From assembly GCA_045532655.1 (NCBI GenBank), contig JAZSGI010000183.1:1-19563 (forward strand): a DNA stretch of 19,563 bases, written 5' to 3'. This document shows positions 14,948-19,563 of this stretch, one piece after another (within the stretch, counting starts at the first letter, position 1; each line of letters starts with the position of its first letter). Source of the stretch: JAVBQJ01 sp045532655. GTDB lineage: Bacteria; Verrucomicrobiota; Lentisphaeria; Victivallales; Victivallaceae. The notes beneath the pieces were generated by a model. The model was not told the origin of the DNA. It ran no database searches and saw only the letters and a program-made list of their open reading frames with translations. The position numbers and the translations under genes are program-made.

Positions 14948-16888
14948 ATGAAAATCAATGCTATTATACTTGCAGCAGGAATGGGATCACGGCTTGCTCC
15001 GCTTACCGGCTATTTGCCCAAAGCGGTGCTGCCGGTGGGCGGCGTACCGTTGCTGCACTCTATCATAGAAAAAGTTAAAAATGCCGGAGCGGAAAAAATT
15101 GCCATAAACACCCATTATCTGGCAGAACATGTGTCAGCCTGCGCAGCAGCATCAAATTTTGCCGGCGACATTACCATTTATCACGAACAAGAGCTGCTGG
15201 ACACTGCCGGGCCGCTGATAAACGCCAGAGAACTTTTAAGCAGCGGCGATCACTTTCTCCTTCACAATGGCGACGTCTATACAGATTTTGACCTCGTTCC
15301 AATGCTGCAGCAGCATATCGCCACAGGTGCAGTCATGACAATGGCGGTATTGAAAGGTCCGGAAAACCGGCTGCACATACAAGAAGATAGAGTTGTTGAT
15401 GTAAAAGACCTGCTCGAAGTACCCCACAGCGATTCCAGTAAATTTTATACTTACGCATGCGTTGCTGTTGTTTCCCGTGATTTTTTCCGGTTTCTGCCTG
15501 AACAGGTCGTTCCGTGCCATTTTTATGAAGCCTGGACAGCCGCACTGCAGGCAGGAGCCCTGATATCGCCATATTATATTCCGGAAAACAACTTCTGGAA
15601 CGATATCGGCTCCTGCAGTCAATACTTTGCAGCAAACTGCCGGGCCGCAAAGGGAGGAAATCTCTTCATGCAGAGTTCCCAAATATCTCCCGGAACAACC
15701 TTTACCGGCTTCAATGTTATCGGGGCAGAAGCCAGAATCGCCGCCGGAGCAAAACTGCATAACTGTATCGTACTGGAAGGCGCCGATGTCCCGGCGGCAA
15801 GGTGGATAAATCAGGTAATCGGCAGAAATTTCGTCTGCCACCGGGATGAACGTGAAGTAAAACAGCTTGCCATTACTGACGGCATGGCAGACTCCATACA
15901 GATCACAAGCCTTGAAGAACAGGGTTCAATCCGCCGCTTTTACAGGATAAAGGATACCGAAGGCTCAAAAATACTGATGCTTTCAGACGCTTCTGACAAA
16001 GATTTCGGACATTTCATAAAACTCGGTAATTTCTTTTCCCACAACAATATGTTCACCCCCGCAATTTACAAAGTCAATACGGAAGAATACAGTGTTTTGA
16101 TGGAAGATCTGGGCGACAATGTCCTTTTCAGGCATCTGCAGAAATGCGACAGACAGCAGCTGCTGAAACATTACCGGGAAGTATTGCATACTCTTGTACA
16201 GTTTCAGGAACACGGGCGCAATGCCATTGCAGCCGAAGATATGGAGTACAGACTTTTCAACCGCAAAGTGCTCCTCTGGGAATCAGAATATTTTACCGGA
16301 AACTTTCTCAATCGGCTTTGCGGCCTTGAATTTGACAAAGATTTTGCAGAAAACCTCCACCGGGAAACGGTTCAAATCGCCCTTGCCGCCGAGCGTATGC
16401 CAGTTGCTGTGATGCATAGAGACTTCCAGTCACAAAACATTGTTTTACAAGACAATAAAGTGCGCTTCGTGGACTTTCAGGGCTCACGTCTGGGACCATA
16501 CACTTACGATGCCGCAAGTCTGATAAAAGATCCTTATACAGAACTGCCGAAAGATTTACGGGATGAGTTGTACGATATTTTTTACGCAGAATTGCAAAAA
16601 ACAGGATTTTACGCACCTCTTCAGGAGTTCCGTTATCATTGCCTGCTGGGTGCATTACAGCGGAACATGCAGGCTCTGGGAGCATACGGCTTCCTGGCGT
16701 TATCAAAAGGGAAAATACATTATCTTGAATATGCGCCACCAGGCTTGCGCCTTTTGCAGGAAGGGTTGGCTGAATTTTCTCAAGTATCCCCCTTCCCGAC
16801 CACATATCTGCATAAAGCCTGTCAAATGGCGGCAGAAGTACTTTCCGGAAAAATCTCTGTACATTACAAAAAACACAATTACAAATAA
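14948..16888 (+). CDS. Bifunctional sugar-1-phosphate nucleotidyltransferase / sugar kinase, MurU-AmgK-like fusion
   Basis: A 646-residue two-domain protein. Residues 1-235 are a nucleotidyltransferase: ILAAGMGSRLAPLT (7-20) with Lys25, HNGDVYTDFDL (106-116), and NDIGS (218-222) with a second metal aspartate. Residues about 245-300 look like a short left-handed beta-helix, as in mannose-1-phosphate guanylyltransferases. Residues about 320-640 form an aminoglycoside-phosphotransferase-like kinase: GSIRRFYRI (326-334), MHRDFQSQN (489-497, catalytic Asp492) and VDFQGSRLGPYTYD (508-521), the pattern of AmgK. AmgK phosphorylates N-acetylmuramate or N-acetylglucosamine at C1, and MurU converts the product to UDP-MurNAc, recycling murein past MurA. 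The substrate is inference. I start at 14948 because GGTGG lies just upstream; an ATG at 14930 is possible. fhs follows after 12 bases. Confidence 0.88.
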   Translation: MKINAIILAAGMGSRLAPLTGYLPKAVLPVGGVPLLHSIIEKVKNAGAEKIAINTHYLAEHVSACAAASNFAGDITIYHEQELLDTAGPLINARELLSSGDHFLLHNGDVYTDFDLVPMLQQHIATGAVMTMAVLKGPENRLHIQEDRVVDVKDLLEVPHSDSSKFYTYACVAVVSRDFFRFLPEQVVPCHFYEAWTAALQAGALISPYYIPENNFWNDIGSCSQYFAANCRAAKGGNLFMQSSQISPGTTFTGFNVIGAEARIAAGAKLHNCIVLEGADVPAARWINQVIGRNFVCHRDEREVKQLAITDGMADSIQITSLEEQGSIRRFYRIKDTEGSKILMLSDASDKDFGHFIKLGNFFSHNNMFTPAIYKVNTEEYSVLMEDLGDNVLFRHLQKCDRQQLLKHYREVLHTLVQFQEHGRNAIAAEDMEYRLFNRKVLLWESEYFTGNFLNRLCGLEFDKDFAENLHRETVQIALAAERMPVAVMHRDFQSQNIVLQDNKVRFVDFQGSRLGPYTYDAASLIKDPYTELPKDLRDELYDIFYAELQKTGFYAPLQEFRYHCLLGALQRNMQALGAYGFLALSKGKIHYLEYAPPGLRLLQEGLAEFSQVSPFPTTYLHKACQMAAEVLSGKISVHYKKHNYK

Positions 16889-16900
16889 TGGATTTATATA

Positions 16901-18547
16901 ATGAAAAGCGATCTTGATATATCACAGGAAGCCCCAAAGAAAAATATTACAGAAATAGCCGCAGCAATGGGTATTGACGGCGACTTCGTTGAACCATACG
17001 GCAAATACAAAGCCAAAATATCACTGCAGGCAATGCAGGGGCGTACCCCTTCTGCAAAACTTATCCTCGTAACTGCCATAAACCCAACACAGGCAGGAGA
17101 AGGCAAAACCACCTGTACCATAGGTCTGGCAGACAGCCTTAATCATCTTGGCAAAAAAACCATCGCCGCCTTACGGGAACCTTCACTTGGGCCGGTTTTC
17201 GGCATGAAAGGCGGCGCAGCAGGCGGCGGTTATGCTCAAGTCGTCCCGATGGAAGATATAAACCTCCACTTCACCGGAGATATTCACGCAATAACCAGTG
17301 CTAACAATCTGATATGCGCCTGTATCGATAATCACATACATTTCGGCAACGCGCTTGATATACAGGAAGTCACTTTCCGGAGATGCCTTGATATAAGCGA
17401 CAGAATGTTGCGTAATGTTGTAACCACATTCAAAGAAGAAAGCCGTAAAGATGCCTTCAATATCACAGTTGCTTCGGAAATCATGGCAATACTCTGCCTT
17501 GCCGACGGCATGGATGATCTGCGCAAACGCATAGAGCGTATCGTTATCGGCAAAAATTCCGGAGGAGGTACCGTTACCGTTGGCGAACTCGGCGTGACCG
17601 GAGCGGTAGTTGCTTTGCTCAAAGACGCAATGAACCCAAACCTGGTACAAACTCTGCACCACACACCGGTATTTATCCACGGCGGACCATTTGCCAACAT
17701 AGCCCATGGCTGCAACTCTATCGCAGCAACAAAAATGGCAATGAGCTTCGGCGACTATGTTGTCACCGAAGCCGGATTCGGCGCAGATCTCGGAGCAGAA
17801 AAATTTGTTGACATAAAGTGCAGAACCGCCGGGATCGCCCCTTCTGCAATCGTAGTTGTGGCATCAATAAGAGCTTTGAAACTCCACGGAGGAGTAACAA
17901 AAGACAACCTGAAGGAAAACGATCCTGATGCAGTCCGGCGGGGATTCAGCAATTTCGCTCTGCATATCCGCCACATGCAGGAAAATTTCGGTTACAGAGT
18001 TGCTGTTTGCGGAGCTCTGAACCGCTTTCCCACAGATACAGATGCCGAACTGGCTGTTTTTGAAGAACTTTGCCGGGAACACAATATCACAGCACCGCAG
18101 GTCACATCTTTCGCAGACGGTACCACAGGAGCAATCGAACTGGCCAAGGCAGTTACAGCACAAATCGCAGAATTACCGGACAATTCCGGCAAAGAGTTCT
18201 GCTCGTATCCCCTTTCAGATGGCATTTTTGCCAATCTGGAAACGATTTGCCGTAAATTTTATGAAGTCACCAAAATTGAATTTTCTGCTGAAGCAAGGGA
18301 ACAATTGGAAGCTCTTGCTGCAACAGCAGCAAATAATCTGCCTCTGTGTATCGCCAAAACTCCTTATGCCCTTAATGACGGCTCTGAAGACAAACAACTC
18401 ATTCATATCAGAGAAGCAGTACTTGCTGCCGGAGCCGGTTTCATCATTCTGAAAACAGGTACGATAATGACCATGCCCGGTCTCCCGCAACATCCACAGG
18501 CAGAAGTAATTGACTTTATCAACGGCAAAATCACAGGAATGTCGTAA
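16901..18547 (+). CDS. fhs: Formate-tetrahydrofolate ligase
   Basis: This enzyme makes 10-formyl-tetrahydrofolate from formate, tetrahydrofolate and ATP, feeding purine synthesis, formyl-Met-tRNA or the methyl branch of acetogenic pathways. The 548 residues are near the usual 555. Signatures are the P-loop PTQAGEGKTT (62-71), EPSLGPVFGMKGGAAGGGYAQ (92 onwards), ITSANNLICACIDNHIH, the long conserved TVTVGELGVTGAV, FIHGGPFANIAHGCNS, and the C-terminal GFIILKTGTIMTMPGLP. The ribosome-binding site is weak (GGA ten bases before ATG), so coupling to the preceding gene is likely. A strong terminator follows. FolD, its partner, is encoded on the opposite strand at 13555-14445. Confidence 0.98.
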   Translation: MKSDLDISQEAPKKNITEIAAAMGIDGDFVEPYGKYKAKISLQAMQGRTPSAKLILVTAINPTQAGEGKTTCTIGLADSLNHLGKKTIAALREPSLGPVFGMKGGAAGGGYAQVVPMEDINLHFTGDIHAITSANNLICACIDNHIHFGNALDIQEVTFRRCLDISDRMLRNVVTTFKEESRKDAFNITVASEIMAILCLADGMDDLRKRIERIVIGKNSGGGTVTVGELGVTGAVVALLKDAMNPNLVQTLHHTPVFIHGGPFANIAHGCNSIAATKMAMSFGDYVVTEAGFGADLGAEKFVDIKCRTAGIAPSAIVVVASIRALKLHGGVTKDNLKENDPDAVRRGFSNFALHIRHMQENFGYRVAVCGALNRFPTDTDAELAVFEELCREHNITAPQVTSFADGTTGAIELAKAVTAQIAELPDNSGKEFCSYPLSDGIFANLETICRKFYEVTKIEFSAEAREQLEALAATAANNLPLCIAKTPYALNDGSEDKQLIHIREAVLAAGAGFIILKTGTIMTMPGLPQHPQAEVIDFINGKITGMS

Positions 18548-18582
18548 AAATCTCCGTCCACAGTTGACCGCACCAAAAATAT

Positions 18583-18631
18583 TCCCGCCGGAATCAGTAC
18601 TTACCGTAAGCAATTCCGGCGGGAGTTTTTT
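18583..18631 (+). terminator. Intrinsic terminator after fhs
   Basis: A 12-bp perfect inverted repeat, TCCCGCCGGAAT (18583-18594) with its complement (18613-18624), encloses an 18-base loop that itself contains CTTAC and GTAAG. After one G it runs into six T (18626-18631). On the other strand the hairpin is also followed within a few bases by five T, so it may work in both directions. Confidence 0.9.
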
Positions 18632-18658
18632 ATATTTCAATTATTTTCATTTTTGCAC

Positions 18659-18687
18659 TTGACTTTCATGCTTACACATGATATATT
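18659..18687 (+). promoter_or_regulatory. Predicted strong promoter for the region leading to the repeat protein
   Basis: TTGACT (18659-18664) and TATATT (18682-18687) are separated by exactly 17 bases, among the best promoters in the window. It directly follows the fhs terminator. Transcription would start near 18694. I find no other convincing promoter between here and the repeat-protein ATG at 19122, so the leader could be about 430 bases long. Confidence 0.6.
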
Positions 18688-18711
18688 TATGCGCACAGGC
18701 ATGCCATAAAT
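18685..18711 (+). repeat. Inverted repeat over the -10 box and transcription start (candidate operator)
   Basis: ATTTATG (18685-18691) and CATAAAT (18705-18711) form a perfect 7-bp inverted repeat with 13 bases between. Inside it lies an 8-bp palindrome, GGCATGCC (18698-18705). Position over the -10 region and start site would suit a dimeric repressor. No regulator gene is in the window, so this is only a candidate. Confidence 0.3.
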
Positions 18712-18759
18712 TCATATACAGCACGCTATAAAAAAAATAAAAAAACAGGTAATGAGACA

Positions 18760-19083
18760 ATGACAACAGCAACGATCTGTATAAAAAGCACAGAAAAGTG
18801 CGATTTGCAGGTAGCAGATTTTTTTCTGCCCGCAATTACAGAAACGATTTCTGTCATCTCCGGGGAGATGCAATCATCTCCAGCCATAACGGTCTCATCA
18901 TCAAAACCATGCTATGCTGCGTTGCGGGTAACGGACAATGCAATAGTGCGTTTCGCACATTTAGTACTGTCCACAGTTAAATTGATCAAAGTATTTCTGA
19001 ACAACTGGGGAAAGAGAATTTCCCACCGTACGACTTTCCGTTCCCACGTATTCATGACAAAAGCAGTTTTTTTAAGGATTTGA
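18760..19083 (+). CDS. Doubtful 107-residue ORF ahead of the repeat protein
   Basis: An open frame of 107 residues between the promoter at 18659 and the repeat-protein gene, ending 38 bases before it. I recognise no family. The first two thirds are rich in Ser, Thr, Ile and Val and look like beta-strands; the last part is basic (GKRISHRTTFRSH) and hydrophobic. There is no signal peptide. AGG lies about 11 bases before the ATG, and a three-codon mini-ORF (ATG AGA CAA TGA at 18752) overlaps its start as ATGA. Several inverted repeats run through the frame, which argues for a structured leader instead of a gene, and a second frame over part of it is also open. It could be a small accessory protein of the repeat protein, a decayed gene, or chance. 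Confidence 0.3.
   Translation: MTTATICIKSTEKCDLQVADFFLPAITETISVISGEMQSSPAITVSSSKPCYAALRVTDNAIVRFAHLVLSTVKLIKVFLNNWGKRISHRTTFRSHVFMTKAVFLRI
18814..19024 (+). repeat. Series of short inverted repeats in the leader of the repeat protein
   Basis: Five perfect short inverted repeats: GCAGA/TCTGC (18814-18829), ACAGAAA/TTTCTGT with loop CGA (18838-18854), CATCTC/GAGATG with loop CGGG immediately adjoining (18855-18870), GTGCG/CGCAC with loop TTT (18946-18958) and GGGAAA/TTTCCC with loop GAGAA (19008-19024). The second and third abut as tandem hairpins. In a transcript from the promoter at 18659 they would form a structured 5' leader. I match them to no known riboswitch; single short repeats of this size also arise by chance. 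Confidence 0.4.
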
Positions 19084-19121
19084 TTTTAATTAAATAAATA
19101 TCATTCAAAGAAAGGCAAAAA

Positions 19122-19563
19122 ATGAGCGACAAGATCTATGTAAATCCCAATTGGGTGGATGAAGCTGCATTTAATGCAGATCCCTCAAAACCGGAAGGCG
19201 CAGTCTGGGGCGAAACAGCATTCGGCGATATGCTATCAGGATTTAATGCTGGTCTCCTGAGTGGCAAAGAAATAGTAATGTTGGGCGATGTTGATCTCAA
19301 CGAAAAAACAGGTTATGCCGTTGATGCAAGCTGGGCAGGCAAAAACGGTGAAAATGTTTCTCTGAACGGTAAAACCTATGTTGTCGGCGTCAACGCATTT
19401 GCCACCCTGAAAGAAGCCATCGACAAAGCAGAAGCTGACGAAGCTGCTGATACCATCGTCATCAACGGAAATGTGAATGGCAAAGGGATCAGCAGCATCA
19501 CCACTGACATCACACTGTCCGGAACCGGAACAATTGAAATAGACAATGTTATTCTTGCTTACA
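19122..19563 (+). CDS. N-terminus of a large repeat / beta-helix-type surface protein (runs off the right edge)
   Basis: 147 residues are visible, open to the edge. The sequence is acidic, rich in Gly, Asn, Asp, Ala and Val, and very poor in Cys, as in big secreted adhesins. Two related modules can be aligned: residues 33-59 (AFGDMLSGF, then IVMLGDVDL) and 92-120 (NAFATLKEAIDKAE, then DTIVINGNVNG). Each is a helix followed by a short TIxVxGxV strand, the pattern of right-handed beta-helix/pectate-lyase-like repeat proteins common in Lentisphaerota. It begins MSDKIYVNPNWVDE with no Sec signal peptide, so export by a C-terminal signal (type I or similar) is possible but lies outside the window. 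A GAAAGG site precedes the ATG. A C-terminal anchor or sorting domain cannot be judged. Confidence 0.8.
   Translation, partial: MSDKIYVNPNWVDEAAFNADPSKPEGAVWGETAFGDMLSGFNAGLLSGKEIVMLGDVDLNEKTGYAVDASWAGKNGENVSLNGKTYVVGVNAFATLKEAIDKAEADEAADTIVINGNVNGKGISSITTDITLSGTGTIEIDNVILAY

Noticed and set aside
16308..16937. Open frame of 209 codons on the minus strand over the kinase domain and start of fhs
   Set aside because: It is antisense to two well-supported genes, has no motif, and no minus-strand promoter was seen.
1..19563. CRISPR arrays, insertion sequences, phage genes, integrase-type insertion at the tRNAs
   Set aside because: No regularly spaced repeats, transposase or integrase motifs, or duplicated tRNA 3' ends were seen on either strand.

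Overview
The window looks like chromosome of a Gram-negative, PVC-type bacterium, most likely Lentisphaerota (Victivallis-like). This is inferred from family content: a DUF4838 glycosidase-like exported protein, the start of a large beta-helix-type repeat protein with no signal peptide, a lipoprotein with a clear lipobox, lytic transglycosylase and muropeptide-recycling genes, and bacterial-type aspS/thiL/tsaE/folD. Base composition is mixed, and no phage, transposon or CRISPR is visible. It is mainly a housekeeping region whose accessory interest lies at the right end.

Layout. (1) 1-1900, minus strand: homoserine dehydrogenase followed by an aspartate kinase that runs off the left edge (aspartate-family amino acids). 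(2) 2140-4759, plus: exported DUF4838 protein and an amidohydrolase from one strong promoter. (3) 4763-7619, minus: a tight four-gene unit of lipoprotein, PpiC/SurA-like exported protein, YhcH-family protein and an apparently solitary DNA methyltransferase. (4) 7756-11103, plus: aspS with a strong terminator, then a lytic transglycosylase and a hexose-6-phosphate mutarotase that lie directly behind that terminator. (5) 11105-14766, minus: tRNA-Leu(CAG), tRNA-Gly(TCC), folD, a family-2 glycosyltransferase, thiL and tsaE, apparently one transcription unit headed by the tRNAs. (6) 14948-18547, plus: a two-domain nucleotidyltransferase-kinase resembling MurU fused to AmgK, then formate-tetrahydrofolate ligase, ended by a strong hairpin terminator. 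(7) 18632-19563, plus: a near-consensus promoter, a roughly 430-base stretch with several inverted repeats and a doubtful 107-residue ORF, and the 5' end of the large surface/repeat protein.

How the parts fit. folD and fhs are on opposite strands but belong to the same one-carbon/tetrahydrofolate pathway. The lytic transglycosylase (murein turnover) and the MurU-AmgK-like fusion (re-use of N-acetylmuramate) would be consecutive parts of cell-wall recycling. The AspRS carries the His-Gly-Gly signature of non-discriminating enzymes, suggesting an indirect Asn-tRNA route. Gene packing is dense: start-stop overlaps within operons and convergent pairs with only 1 or 3 bases between stop codons.

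The items most worth a second look are the MurU-AmgK-like fusion, the phased A/T tracts before its promoter, the tRNA-headed folD operon, the terminator directly in front of the transglycosylase gene, and the structured leader of the repeat protein.
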